Assembly (NCBI RefSeq): GCF_016593235.1
Contig: NZ_AP023065.1
Coordinates: forward strand, 1,054,001 to 1,118,000
Reading direction: 5' to 3'
DNA length: 64,000 nt
Source: Nitratiruptor sp. YY09-18
GTDB taxonomy: Bacteria > Campylobacterota > Campylobacteria > Campylobacterales > Nitratiruptoraceae
The translations under genes were made by a program, and so were the position numbers. The notes beneath the pieces were generated by a model. The model saw nothing but the letters and a program-made list of their open reading frames with translations, had not been told where the DNA came from and made no database searches. Position 1 is the stretch's first letter; every line of letters starts with the position of its first letter. Below are positions 34,179 through 42,958 of the stretch, piece by piece.

Positions 34179-34719
34179 TACACTCTCCTTTGGTAAATGG
34201 CTCCATATATTTTGCCACTAAAAATTTGTGTTTTGCATAAGCAAGCTGACAAGGATTCATGCCTAATGCATTTTTTAGATTTGGATTGGCACCCATTTTG
34301 ATAAGGTAATCGATAAGCTTTATATCTCCCATAAATGCAGCCTGATGGAGAGGAGTGATACCGTATCTGTTTTTAGCATTGATATCTGCATCATGTTTGA
34401 TAAGATAGTAGACTATCTTGTATCTTCTTTGCCCTACTGCATAGTGCAGCGGTGTCATGCCGTTGAGATCCTCATCATCTACATCTGCCCCATGCTCTAC
34501 AAGATATCTCACAATGGGGAGATTGCGCATCTTCACTGCCATTATAAGGGGTGTGATGCCGGCTTTTGAGCTCTTTTCGATGTCTGCTCCATAAGTTACG
34601 AGGTATTTTACCTTTTCCAAATCACCCTTATAGATAGCTTCATGGAGCTTTCCCCATCCATTGACACTATCTGCAAGTACGAAGGTTAAAGCTGCTAAAA
34701 AAAGTAGAATTTTCTTCAT
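34156..34719 (-). CDS. Secreted ankyrin-repeat protein
   Basis: 187 residues: a signal peptide (about 1-17), then about four to five ankyrin repeats. Repeats are marked by LHEAIYKGDLEKVKYLV, TPLIMAVKMRNLPIVRYLV, TPLHYAVGQRRYKIVYYLI and TPLHQAAFMGDIKLIDYLI. Likely a periplasmic protein-binding scaffold with unknown partner. An SD AAGGAG sits 5 bp before the ATG, with a TGCTATAAT promoter just upstream. Confidence 0.88.
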   Translation of the reverse strand: MKKILLFLAALTFVLADSVNGWGKLHEAIYKGDLEKVKYLVTYGADIEKSSKAGITPLIMAVKMRNLPIVRYLVEHGADVDDEDLNGMTPLHYAVGQRRYKIVYYLIKHDADINAKNRYGITPLHQAAFMGDIKLIDYLIKMGANPNLKNALGMNPCQLAYAKHKFLVAKYMEPFTKGECIVDNNKR

Positions 34720-34736
34720 TTTTGCTCCTTGTACTT

Positions 34737-34742
34737 ATTATA
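34737..34742 (-). promoter_or_regulatory. Extended -10 promoter for the ankyrin/thiS operon
   Basis: Minus-strand TGCTATAAT (TGn plus perfect -10), 17 bp upstream of the ankyrin ATG, with T-rich sequence before it. Confidence 0.55.
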
Positions 34743-34750
34743 GCAAAAAA

Positions 34751-35743
34751 TTATTGTTTAATAATATTTACCATCTTAAACCGCTCTCCCATCTGATTGG
34801 GAGCTATTAATATTTTAACCTTTTCAAGCTCCCTTTTATATACTTCAAATCCCTTGCTTTGCATAATCTTTTCTAAAAGCTCAGTAATTCCAAAATCAAC
34901 GAGTGCTGCAAGTTGTGTTTTGTATGCAACTTTTTCAAATCCTGCCTCTTCAAAAGAGTCTATGAGGTAAGCAAAATGTACATCATAGGTAATATCGCTC
35001 TTTTTGTAATATTTGCTAATATCTAGTCCCTCTTCAAAAAAGGGATGGACTTGGTGCTCATAGTATATACGCAAAGAAAATTCGTTGCGATGCTCCAAAT
35101 CCCCGTAATCAAAAGCGACAAATTCTACTTTCTCAAAAGCTTGCGCTAATTGCTTTGCAAAAGAGCCAAATCCGCGACTAATTTCACCTTTTTGTATTCC
35201 ATATTTATGTGCAATGGAGGCAATATCCTCTTCACACTCATCCCAAACTACCTGAAATTCTTTGACATATCCCATTTTGCCTTTATAGTAGAGTTCACAA
35301 GGAAATGCATCAAAGATCTCATTGGCTACAACAAAACCCTGTTTCTTTTTTACATTTTTGAGCGATATATAGTGCTCTAGCTTTACTGTATTGCCAAAAC
35401 TTTGTTTGAAATACTCTTGCTGGATCTTTTGCAGATGAGTAAATGGCTCAACTATTGCAAAAGTCAGACGCTTTATAAGAGATGGATCGAAAGTATAGAG
35501 AAACTGTACAATATCAGCCAAGAGATAGCCTCTGTGTGCTCCTACTTCAAAGATTGTAGCATCATGTGAAAGTACTCCATTTTGTATTTGTTTATAGATG
35601 TGATTTGCAATCGCTCCTCCAAAAAGCGGTGAGACACTCACAGCTGTAAAAAAGTCTCCGCTCTTTCCAATCTCTAAAGGTTTTGTATAGTATCCACCCT
35701 CACCATAGAGCCACTGATAGAAAAACTGACTAAAGGGAATCAT
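34751..35743 (-). CDS. MidA/NDUFAF7-type SAM-dependent methyltransferase
   Basis: 330 residues. The N-terminal GGYYTKPLEIGKSGDFFTAV (about 16-35) and VSPLFGGAIANHI are signatures of the DUF185/MidA family; the SAM site is IFEVGAHRGYLLADI (about 64-78), and VVANEIFDAFPCELYY follows. Eukaryotic members methylate an arginine of a complex I subunit; the bacterial target is not established. It is the last gene of a five-gene overlapping operon and overlaps the TolC-like gene by 4 bp. Confidence 0.85.
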   Translation of the reverse strand: MIPFSQFFYQWLYGEGGYYTKPLEIGKSGDFFTAVSVSPLFGGAIANHIYKQIQNGVLSHDATIFEVGAHRGYLLADIVQFLYTFDPSLIKRLTFAIVEPFTHLQKIQQEYFKQSFGNTVKLEHYISLKNVKKKQGFVVANEIFDAFPCELYYKGKMGYVKEFQVVWDECEEDIASIAHKYGIQKGEISRGFGSFAKQLAQAFEKVEFVAFDYGDLEHRNEFSLRIYYEHQVHPFFEEGLDISKYYKKSDITYDVHFAYLIDSFEEAGFEKVAYKTQLAALVDFGITELLEKIMQSKGFEVYKRELEKVKILIAPNQMGERFKMVNIIKQ

Positions 35744-36915
35744 GGATGCATCTCTTTATAGATATTTTGTAAAATCTGCTGCTTTTGAAGTTGATAGATC
35801 TCTTTATCAAGAAGACGTATCTTGTATGAATTTTGCAAAATCTCTAGATCATAGGTCGTCTTCTCACCAGCTTTTACTAAATCTTTTGTCTTTTTGACTA
35901 GATCTTTGTAGAGGGCTATATCTTCATCTGCCAAAGCCATGCGCTCTTGCAGTTTTTGCAATTTGTCTTCGACTTTAGCAAACTCCATCTCTTTGTCTCT
36001 TTGCGTTATCGCATACCCTACACGGTTTTTGAGGTAGTCGAGTTTGGCAATTTCGATATTTTTCAAAGAATTGATATCAAAAAGCGGCATACTCACTGCA
36101 AATCCGTAGGTATAAAAGTAGTCACTATACCTATATCCCGGAACATAGAGACTTCCTTGCATTGATTGGTAGTTGTATGATCCAAAAACAGAAACAGTAG
36201 GCAAGTAGCGAGCAACCTGCATCCATCTGTTATATTTGCTCGCTTGTATGCTTGCTTGTGCAATTGTCAGGTCATAATTATGTGAAAGGTAATACTCCTT
36301 TTTTATGAGCTGAAAGTTTGGCAGTTTGAGGTTATCAATGTTAGTATCACTGATTTTTGCAAAGTTCCTCGCAACCTCTCTCTTTTGGTCTTCAAGATTT
36401 ATCACTTGCAGCTTAGCACTGTTTTTTTTCATAATTGCATTATCTAAGAAGGTGCTATCTAGCTCACCATGCAGATACTGTTCTCTTTTGATTTTGATAT
36501 CGAGATATGCATTTTTTAGTGCCAACTGTTGCTTTTTTATCTGCAGATCCAAAATTTTATACTGTGTTGCTAGGGCAATAGCTTGGAAAACAAGTTGACG
36601 CCGCTTTTTATCAACACTCTTCACATTTGCTATTTTTGTAGCATCTGCATAGAGTATTGCAGCCCAGATTCCACCACTTTTAAAAAGTGGCTGCTCAAGT
36701 GTTATGGTGAAGGTTTTAAGAAGTTGATTGGGAAACTGATTGCCTTCTTGATAGCGATAGCTCATCTGAATAGGATTGATCCAGCTATCTCGTAACTTCT
36801 TTGCTTCTACAACTGCTCTTTCTCTCTCTATTTGAAGCTCTTTTTGCTGGATACTTGCAAGCCAGCTATCATCTGCTATGAGCAACAAGGGCAAGAAAAA
36901 GAGTACTCTTTTCAA
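35740..36915 (-). CDS. TolC-family outer membrane efflux protein
   Basis: 391 residues with a signal peptide (MKRVLFFLPLLLIAD) and long alternating helical and beta regions typical of outer-membrane efflux channels. The beta-barrel segment YLPTVSVFGSYNYQS is near 240, and helical barrels lie at about 120-190 and 300-385. It overlaps argD and midA by 4 bp each. With the adaptor-like gene at 39810 it may form two parts of a tripartite pump, the RND part being elsewhere. Confidence 0.8.
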   Translation of the reverse strand: MKRVLFFLPLLLIADDSWLASIQQKELQIERERAVVEAKKLRDSWINPIQMSYRYQEGNQFPNQLLKTFTITLEQPLFKSGGIWAAILYADATKIANVKSVDKKRRQLVFQAIALATQYKILDLQIKKQQLALKNAYLDIKIKREQYLHGELDSTFLDNAIMKKNSAKLQVINLEDQKREVARNFAKISDTNIDNLKLPNFQLIKKEYYLSHNYDLTIAQASIQASKYNRWMQVARYLPTVSVFGSYNYQSMQGSLYVPGYRYSDYFYTYGFAVSMPLFDINSLKNIEIAKLDYLKNRVGYAITQRDKEMEFAKVEDKLQKLQERMALADEDIALYKDLVKKTKDLVKAGEKTTYDLEILQNSYKIRLLDKEIYQLQKQQILQNIYKEMHP

Positions 36916-38099
36916 GACGTTAGCTCCACCAATGCCTCTTTGAATCTCTCAATCCCTTCATCAATCTCCTCTTTTGTAATAGTCAGAGGTGGCAAGAATC
37001 TCACTGTGTTGCGCCCAGCTTTGAGGATAAGCACCCTCTTATCAAATGCCTTATTGATGATCTGACTTTGGAGTTTGCTGCTCTTTGCACGCAGTCCTCG
37101 CATAAAGCCTATTCCTACCTCTTTGACAAATATATCTCCAAACCCTTTTGCAATCTCTTTGAGCTTCTCTTCAAAATAGATCATCTTCTGATCGAGTTTT
37201 CCACTGGCTTTGTACTCTTCTAGCATATTCACAACTTCTAATGCTGCACGCGTACTTAAGTAGTTACCTCCAAAGGTACTTCCATGATCACCTGGTTTGA
37301 AAATATCTTTGAGTCTTGTCATCACTGCACCTATTGGCACACCTCCACCTAAACCCTTTGCAAGGGTGATGATATCTGGTTCTATTTCATAGAGATTGCT
37401 TGCTAGCAATTCACCGGTGCGATAAATCCCCGTCTGTACCTCATCAACTATAAGCAAGATATCTTTTTGCTTGAGAAATTTTGCAAGCTCTTGAACAGCA
37501 ACTTTATCTTGGGGCTCTACTCCCCCCTCTCCCTGGATGAGCTCTATCATCACTGCAACTGTCTTCTCATCGATAAGTGAAGGAATCTGCTCAAGATTTT
37601 CTGCATAGACAAATCCGTCAGGAAATGGACCAAAATATGTATGCATAGCCTCTTGGCCTGTTGCTTTGAGTGCAGTAATTGTACGGCCATGAAATGAGTG
37701 TTTGAGTGTTATAATTTTGTAGCGTTTAATCTCATCATCTACTTCACCATATTTTCTAGCTATCTTGATAGCCCCCTCGTTTGCCTCGGCTCCACTATTG
37801 GCAAAGAAGAGCCTCATATCGTAGCCACTCAGCTCCACGAGTCTCTTTGCTAAAAGTGCTTGTGGCTCAATGAGATAGAGATTTGAGATATGAATAATCT
37901 TTTTTGCTTGATCACATATTGCATCAGCCAATCTCTTATTCCCATGTCCAACACTCACAACACCTATACCACTAGTAAAATCGATATAGTCTTTGTTCTC
38001 TTCATCAAAAAGCGTTGCATTTTTGCCATATTTGAAATTGACATAATTTCTTGCATATGTATGCAAAACATACTGCAGATCCATCTCTTTAAGATTCAT
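36912..38099 (-). CDS. argD: Acetylornithine aminotransferase
   Basis: 395-residue class III PLP aminotransferase. SGIGVVSVGHGNKRLADAI (about 43-61), LFFANSGAEANEGAIKIAR (about 99-117), the PLP aspartate in ILLIVDEVQTGIYRTGEL, and the Schiff-base lysine in ITLAKGLGGGVPIGAVMT (Lys about 249). The C-terminal LKAGRNTVRFLPPLTITKEEID is typical of ArgD. It lies unexpectedly between a TolC-like gene and a molybdoenzyme gene. Confidence 0.93.
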   Translation of the reverse strand: MNLKEMDLQYVLHTYARNYVNFKYGKNATLFDEENKDYIDFTSGIGVVSVGHGNKRLADAICDQAKKIIHISNLYLIEPQALLAKRLVELSGYDMRLFFANSGAEANEGAIKIARKYGEVDDEIKRYKIITLKHSFHGRTITALKATGQEAMHTYFGPFPDGFVYAENLEQIPSLIDEKTVAVMIELIQGEGGVEPQDKVAVQELAKFLKQKDILLIVDEVQTGIYRTGELLASNLYEIEPDIITLAKGLGGGVPIGAVMTRLKDIFKPGDHGSTFGGNYLSTRAALEVVNMLEEYKASGKLDQKMIYFEEKLKEIAKGFGDIFVKEVGIGFMRGLRAKSSKLQSQIINKAFDKRVLILKAGRNTVRFLPPLTITKEEIDEGIERFKEALVELTS

Positions 38100-39813
38100 T
38101 GACTTTCCTTATTGAAACTTTGACATCTTGAAAGATCGCATTATATCCCCAGTTATCTGCACGATCAGGAGTGACATAGTTGATCGCACTTCCACTATAG
38201 GCGAGGATACAGTCATCGCGCAGTTCTGCAAGGAGCCTCACTTCCATTTCCAGTTTTCCATATTCACTCACCACTTCTACCCTATCACCATCATGGAGTT
38301 TACTTGAGAGTGGCACATAGAGGTATGGGTCTCTTTTAAACTGTGAATTGATAGCATTTTTGGCTTTTGGTGTAATGAGATGATACTCATTTGTAATGAG
38401 ATCTGACTCATCCTCAACCTCATCGATGAAGCAAAAAGGCTCTTCGAAACCCTCTTGATAGGGCACCTCCTCAAAACTTGGCAAAAGATAGTATTCGCCT
38501 CTTTTTTTGAGCTGCTTAAGAAAGTGATCGATGTATTCTTGCTCTGGTTTTAATTCCCCCAATCCAAAACGGTTCATCATTGCATTTGTAAACTCATATT
38601 CACTCAGCGCCTTCTCATTTTCCTCAAGCTTTGGCATCAGCTCAACATACTCATGCCCATAGCTAAAGCGTATATCGTTTTTTTGCAAGAAATTTTTGGC
38701 TGGAATAAAAAGATCTGCCATCTTGGCAGTCTCATCTTCATAAAGTCCAAAAACAACAGTGAAGCTCTCTTGCAGTCCAGCTCTCACCTTTGCACTATTT
38801 GGCATAGTGACTGCTGGATTGCTGCCTTGAATGAAACACAAATCATATGCTCCAAAATCAACCAAGGGTTTTGCTACCCGTTTGGCTTTGACTGCAAAAG
38901 GATCATCCAATCCAGCAGATGTATCACCCAAAAAGCTTACTCCACATCCTTCTTTGCCAAAAAGACCAAGCATCGCAGCCAAACTATCTATTGCTCTGAC
39001 TACTTCAGTGCCATGAGCATACTTTTGCACACCATTACCTACCAAAATGACCGTTTTCATATCCATCATAAGTTCAGCAAGTGTTGCGATATCCACAAGA
39101 TCTACGCCAATTTTATCAGTGGTAGGCACCATGCGATAACTGCGGATAAAGTCTACATAGAAACTATAATCTTGCGTATGCTTTTCTATAAATGCTTCAT
39201 CCTCTCTATTTTGCATATAGACAAATCGGGCAAGAATGCAGGCTAGCTCAAGGTCGGAACGTGGAGTAATCTGCAGATGCATAGCAGCATTTTTTGCCAG
39301 ATTCGTACGCACCGGATCGATTACTACAAGAGATTTACCCTCTAAAAATGGAAGAATGTGATGGTTGGTATAGCCGATATTTCTCCCCCACACAATAACT
39401 AGCTCACTCTTTTGAATCTGCTCTAAAGGAAGAATGAGATTTTTCCCTCTTCCCTGCTTGATACCTAGCTGCCCCGCTGCATCACAGAGGCTTCCTTCGG
39501 TAAGAGTTGCTCCAATTGCACTAAAGAAAAGATCAGTGACAGCTTGCATCTTGCCTACATTGCCACTACCACGAAAATGGAGAATCTCATTTGACTCTTT
39601 AATCTTCTCCTCTAAAATATCGAGAGCTTCATCAAGGGTTATCTCTTTGCCTTTGAAGCGTGCAGTGGTGCTTTGAGGATAATCGAAGTAGTGATTGAGC
39701 TTGTAGCAAAGATGCCCTCTTGTTAAAGGGTGACCCTTGTCTCCTTTAAGCTCTTTTCCATTATAGATGACGCTACATGCATCATAACAATCTAAAGGAC
39801 ATGCAGTTTTCAT
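38089..39813 (-). CDS. Short molybdopterin oxidoreductase (DMSO-reductase superfamily)
   Basis: 574 residues. The N-terminal cysteines CPLDCYDAC with a fourth in GHLCYKLNH (about 5, 9, 13 and 35) form a [4Fe-4S] site. LHFRGSGNVG, VIVWGRNIGYTNHH, VIDPVRTNLAKNA and the C-terminal cofactor domain INYVTPDRADNWGYNAIFQ bind the bis-MGD cofactor. There is no Tat signal, so it is probably cytoplasmic. The substrate is not readable. Redox partner subunits are missing next to it. mog at 43746 serves cofactor synthesis. Confidence 0.85.
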   Translation of the reverse strand: MKTACPLDCYDACSVIYNGKELKGDKGHPLTRGHLCYKLNHYFDYPQSTTARFKGKEITLDEALDILEEKIKESNEILHFRGSGNVGKMQAVTDLFFSAIGATLTEGSLCDAAGQLGIKQGRGKNLILPLEQIQKSELVIVWGRNIGYTNHHILPFLEGKSLVVIDPVRTNLAKNAAMHLQITPRSDLELACILARFVYMQNREDEAFIEKHTQDYSFYVDFIRSYRMVPTTDKIGVDLVDIATLAELMMDMKTVILVGNGVQKYAHGTEVVRAIDSLAAMLGLFGKEGCGVSFLGDTSAGLDDPFAVKAKRVAKPLVDFGAYDLCFIQGSNPAVTMPNSAKVRAGLQESFTVVFGLYEDETAKMADLFIPAKNFLQKNDIRFSYGHEYVELMPKLEENEKALSEYEFTNAMMNRFGLGELKPEQEYIDHFLKQLKKRGEYYLLPSFEEVPYQEGFEEPFCFIDEVEDESDLITNEYHLITPKAKNAINSQFKRDPYLYVPLSSKLHDGDRVEVVSEYGKLEMEVRLLAELRDDCILAYSGSAINYVTPDRADNWGYNAIFQDVKVSIRKVNES

Positions 39814-40595
39814 TTAATCTCCACCTTTACTATTTTTCCAAAAATTTTGGGAGCAGGTATTGCAATTTCTGCTTTATACTGCGTAATAAAATTGGTATCT
39901 GTAATGCGATGTAAAGTAATAAATTCCCCTACAACTCTTTTGCCATTTATAAAAATCTTTTTCTCTTTTATCCCCTCGATCTCCTGGGGGCTCAGATAGA
40001 GAGTCACTTTTGCTTTTGTAATATCGGCTACATCTACTAAAGGCGCTCCCATAGCTACAAAATCACCAACCCTAGGGTAGATATTATAAACATAGCCAGA
40101 AATTTTGGGATTCTTTTTGCTTATCACATCTTTGGTTTTTGTAAGCTGTAGCTGCAAATCAGCCAACTGCATCAAGAGGTTATCGAGTTTCTCTTTTGTA
40201 GCGAGATAGTTTTGACGCGCTGCTAAGTATTCAGCTTGGCGCATATTCTTCTCATAGCGAGGTTTTGTGGAGAGATTTTTAATGCGCTCATAATTTTCTC
40301 TTTTGATCTGCATGACTGCCGCAGCTGTCTGCAAAGAGTCTTTCGTGATTTTGATGATTGATTGAAGGTTATTAGTCTTTTTTTGAATATTTTTAAGTGT
40401 GGCACGATCGATCTTGTCATCAATGCCAACAATTACTGCATCATGCACCACTTGTGACTCTTTTGTATAGTCACTAAAAACAACTTCGCCGCTTGCAGCC
40501 GCTTTGATATGATAGATTTGCAGTGGTTCCACCTTAACACTATGGACTTTTGCTATGAGCATCAAAGGCAAAACCATCAAAAAAAGTAGTCGCAT
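39810..40595 (-). CDS. Membrane-fusion (HlyD-like) efflux adaptor protein
   Basis: 261 residues: signal peptide (about 1-16), a first half-lipoyl segment (IKAAASGEVVFSD), a long helical hairpin (about 65-155), and a second lipoyl half (ISGYVYNIYPRVGDFVAMGAPLVDVADI, about 163-190) followed by a beta-barrel domain. This order is diagnostic of periplasmic adaptors even though sequence identity is low. It is the first gene of the adaptor-molybdoenzyme-argD-TolC-midA operon, directly downstream of two overlapping inverted repeats. Confidence 0.82.
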   Translation of the reverse strand: MRLLFLMVLPLMLIAKVHSVKVEPLQIYHIKAAASGEVVFSDYTKESQVVHDAVIVGIDDKIDRATLKNIQKKTNNLQSIIKITKDSLQTAAAVMQIKRENYERIKNLSTKPRYEKNMRQAEYLAARQNYLATKEKLDNLLMQLADLQLQLTKTKDVISKKNPKISGYVYNIYPRVGDFVAMGAPLVDVADITKAKVTLYLSPQEIEGIKEKKIFINGKRVVGEFITLHRITDTNFITQYKAEIAIPAPKIFGKIVKVEIK

Positions 40596-40610
40596 ATACT
40601 CCCTTTTGAA

Positions 40611-40643
40611 GTAGTAAAGATATTTTACTACAACTTGTTGTAG
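40611..40643. promoter_or_regulatory. Two overlapping perfect dyads, candidate operator for the adaptor operon
   Basis: GTAGTAAA (40611-40618) and TTTACTAC (40624-40631) form an 8-bp perfect inverted repeat with a 5-bp centre. It overlaps CTACAACTTGTTGTAG (40628-40643), a 7-bp perfect repeat with a 2-bp centre. On the minus strand a -10-like TAAAAT follows the second dyad, about 15-30 bp before the adaptor ATG. This is a typical place for a TetR- or MarR-type repressor; no such regulator is in the window. Confidence 0.5.
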
Positions 40644-40681
40644 ATGGATAAATATTTCAATGCTATCAAAATGCGTAAACT

Positions 40682-41989
40682 TTACTTAATTTTCAAACGC
40701 TCTATCATCTTTTGGAGACACTTTCCGATCTTTGGCAAGTGTGGTGAAACTGTATGAATGCCCTTTATATGAGATGGAAGAGCTACTATTCTTTGGAGAC
40801 ACTCTTTTTGCATTGCTTCGAGATTTTTTTCTTCTATACACCTTTTTCCTTTATCCATCACTTTTTTTAGAAGCTTTTTATGCCCAGGATGCTCGCTCTT
40901 TGCACAATCTACAATATCATCATACTCTTTCCTAAATACCTGCTTCAAACCTGGAAGAGTGATTTTATGAGGGCTCCATTTCATCTTTGGCTGATTTGCA
41001 TATGCTGCAAGTTTATAAGCGCAATCAAGAGAGGGCATATCATCACATGTTGTAAGTTTCGTTCCCACTCCCCATGCATCGATTGGAGCACCTTTGGTTA
41101 AAAACTCATCTATCATGTACTCATCCACGCCACCACTCACTAAGATTATCGCATCTTCGAATCCTGCACTATCGAGTATTTTTCTTGCCTCTCTTGCGAG
41201 AATTTCGATATCTCCACTATCTATGCGAATACCTTTGAAACTTTTAAGCCCCAATTTTTTTACAACTTCGATAGCTTTTTTCACACCTTCTAGAGTATCA
41301 AATGTATCTACGAGTAAAATTGCGTTATCTGGATAGGTGTGAATAAAATCTTTAAATGCTTCCTCTTCACTATTATGCGCTAGAATAAATGAGTGTGCCA
41401 TAGTACCAAAAACATTGATACCATACATTTTGCCTGCTAAGAGATTGGATGTACCCAAAAATCCAGTCATATAGGAGTACTTGGCAGCTTTAAGGCTTGA
41501 ATCTATTCCATGAGCTCTTCTCGCTCCAAAATCTACAAGCTTCGTATCTCTTGCTACGCTTACACACCTGGCTGCCTTAGTAGCTGCCATGATGGGATAC
41601 TGTAAAGTGTTAATAAGAAGTGTCTCAATGATTTGCGCTTCCACCAAAGAGGCTTTGACTACTACTAAAGGCTCATTGGCAAAGACTATCTCGCCATCAT
41701 CTACTGCCCAGACCTCTCCACAAAAGCGAAAATTTGCAAGATAATCCAAAAACTCACTTGAAAAGAGGTCTAACGAATCAAGATATACTAAAGTTTCACG
41801 AGAAAAACGAAAATTCTCAATATTTTCTATAAGTTCTGCTACTCCACCCATTATAAAATATGCTCTTTTGCTACTTGGACGGATATAAAAATCAAATACC
41901 GCCTCCTCATTCATCCCTTTATCAAAATAGACCTGTGCCATTGTAAGCTCATAGAGATCGGTCATGAGAACTTTGAGAGAATCGTGCAT
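40682..41989 (-). CDS. pncB: Nicotinate phosphoribosyltransferase
   Basis: 435 residues; makes nicotinate mononucleotide from nicotinate and PRPP for NAD salvage. DLYELTMAQVYF (about 11-22), KLVDFGARRAHGIDSSLKAAKYSY (about 150-173), and FKGIRIDSGDIEILAREAR with the phosphate-binding GVGTKLTTCDDMPSLD identify it. It is paired divergently with pncA, which makes its substrate. Confidence 0.93.
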   Translation of the reverse strand: MHDSLKVLMTDLYELTMAQVYFDKGMNEEAVFDFYIRPSSKRAYFIMGGVAELIENIENFRFSRETLVYLDSLDLFSSEFLDYLANFRFCGEVWAVDDGEIVFANEPLVVVKASLVEAQIIETLLINTLQYPIMAATKAARCVSVARDTKLVDFGARRAHGIDSSLKAAKYSYMTGFLGTSNLLAGKMYGINVFGTMAHSFILAHNSEEEAFKDFIHTYPDNAILLVDTFDTLEGVKKAIEVVKKLGLKSFKGIRIDSGDIEILAREARKILDSAGFEDAIILVSGGVDEYMIDEFLTKGAPIDAWGVGTKLTTCDDMPSLDCAYKLAAYANQPKMKWSPHKITLPGLKQVFRKEYDDIVDCAKSEHPGHKKLLKKVMDKGKRCIEEKNLEAMQKECLQRIVALPSHIKGIHTVSPHLPKIGKCLQKMIERLKIK

Positions 41990-42011
41990 TGTATCTCCTA
42001 TGGTAAACTAC

Positions 42012-42022
42012 TATAAATTATA
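42012..42022. promoter_or_regulatory. Overlapping divergent -10 elements of pncB and pncA
   Basis: In the 46-bp gap a minus-strand TATAAT (42017-42022) lies 27 bp before the pncB ATG, and a plus-strand TATAAA (42012-42017) lies 18 bp before the pncA ATG. They overlap, so the two promoters probably compete or are co-regulated. Confidence 0.45.
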
Positions 42023-42035
42023 CCAAGGAGCGGTT

Positions 42036-42620
42036 ATGAGAGTACAGATAACTTCCTACGATACACTCATAGTAGTCGATATGCAAAAAGATTTCATGCC
42101 TGGTGGTGCACTTGCAGTCAAGGAGGCTGATACAATTATTGGAAGAGTCAATGCGTATATAAAGCTTTTTACGAAAACTTCGCAGCCGATCTTTTTCACT
42201 CGTGACTGGCATCCCCACAATCACATCTCCTTTCAAGACCAAGGGGGCGCATGGCCACCGCACTGCGTGCAAGGAACCCAAGGAGCAGCATTTGCTGATG
42301 GTCTTTATATCCCACAGGATAATCGCTTCATTATCTCAAAAGGAACATCGCAAGATTTTGATGCATACTCTGGATTTCAAGGAACACTTCTTTTGGATCT
42401 TTTGCAAGAACGTGGTATAAAACGGGTCTTTATTTGCGGTGTTGCTACCGATTTTTGCGTCAAGCATACCGCTCTTGGAGCATTGCACTATGGATTTACT
42501 ACATTTGTTTTAGAAGATGCTACCAAAGCAGTATTTGATCAAGAAGCTGCTCTTAAAGAACTCTTAAAAAGCGGTGCTATTGCAACAGATTTCAACTCTA
42601 TAAGTAAGTATAAGTTATAA
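42036..42620 (+). CDS. pncA: Nicotinamidase
   Basis: 194 residues from the ATG at 42036, which has a perfect SD AAGGAG 5 bp upstream; the frame is open 24 codons further up but without support. Catalytic triad region: LIVVDMQKDFMPGGAL (Asp about 16), a lysine near 100, and ICGVATDFCVKHTALGA (Cys about 141). Metal ligands lie in FTRDWHPHNHISF. It converts nicotinamide to nicotinate, the substrate of the divergent pncB product. Confidence 0.94.
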   Translation: MRVQITSYDTLIVVDMQKDFMPGGALAVKEADTIIGRVNAYIKLFTKTSQPIFFTRDWHPHNHISFQDQGGAWPPHCVQGTQGAAFADGLYIPQDNRFIISKGTSQDFDAYSGFQGTLLLDLLQERGIKRVFICGVATDFCVKHTALGALHYGFTTFVLEDATKAVFDQEAALKELLKSGAIATDFNSISKYKL

Positions 42621-42640
42621 TTTGAAAAAAAGGAGCACAT

Positions 42641-42955
42641 ATGCAAGAAACACAACTACAAAAATTCAAAAATCTTTTAGAACAGCGATTAGAAAAGATT
42701 GAGAGTGAGATTAAAAATCTTCAAAATGAGTTGGAAGAGTTGGCAAATTACGACAGTATTGATGACTTGGAGGATCTCTCCGTTATTGAAAATATCAACG
42801 ATGATGATAAGGCACTCTTACAAAAACTTTTGTATGAGAGAAAAAGCGTTAAAAAAGCTCTAAAAAAAATCGAAACAGGTGAGTATGGCAAATGTAGTGA
42901 CGGATCAGAGATACCTTTAGAAGTTTTAGAAGCGAATCCTTTACATGAGTGCTAA
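42641..42955 (+). CDS. DksA/TraR-like protein with a degenerate zinc finger
   Basis: 104 residues: an N-terminal coiled coil (about 5-75) and a DksA-type end, KKIETGEYGKCSDGSEIPLE. In DksA the finger is C-x2-C-x17-C-x2-C; here only Cys85 and the terminal Cys104 remain and Gly88 replaces the second cysteine, so a normal zinc site cannot form. It probably still enters the RNA polymerase secondary channel as a transcription factor. It starts 20 bp after pncA and ends 3 bp before fur. Confidence 0.75.
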   Translation: MQETQLQKFKNLLEQRLEKIESEIKNLQNELEELANYDSIDDLEDLSVIENINDDDKALLQKLLYERKSVKKALKKIETGEYGKCSDGSEIPLEVLEANPLHEC

Positions 42956-42958
42956 GAT

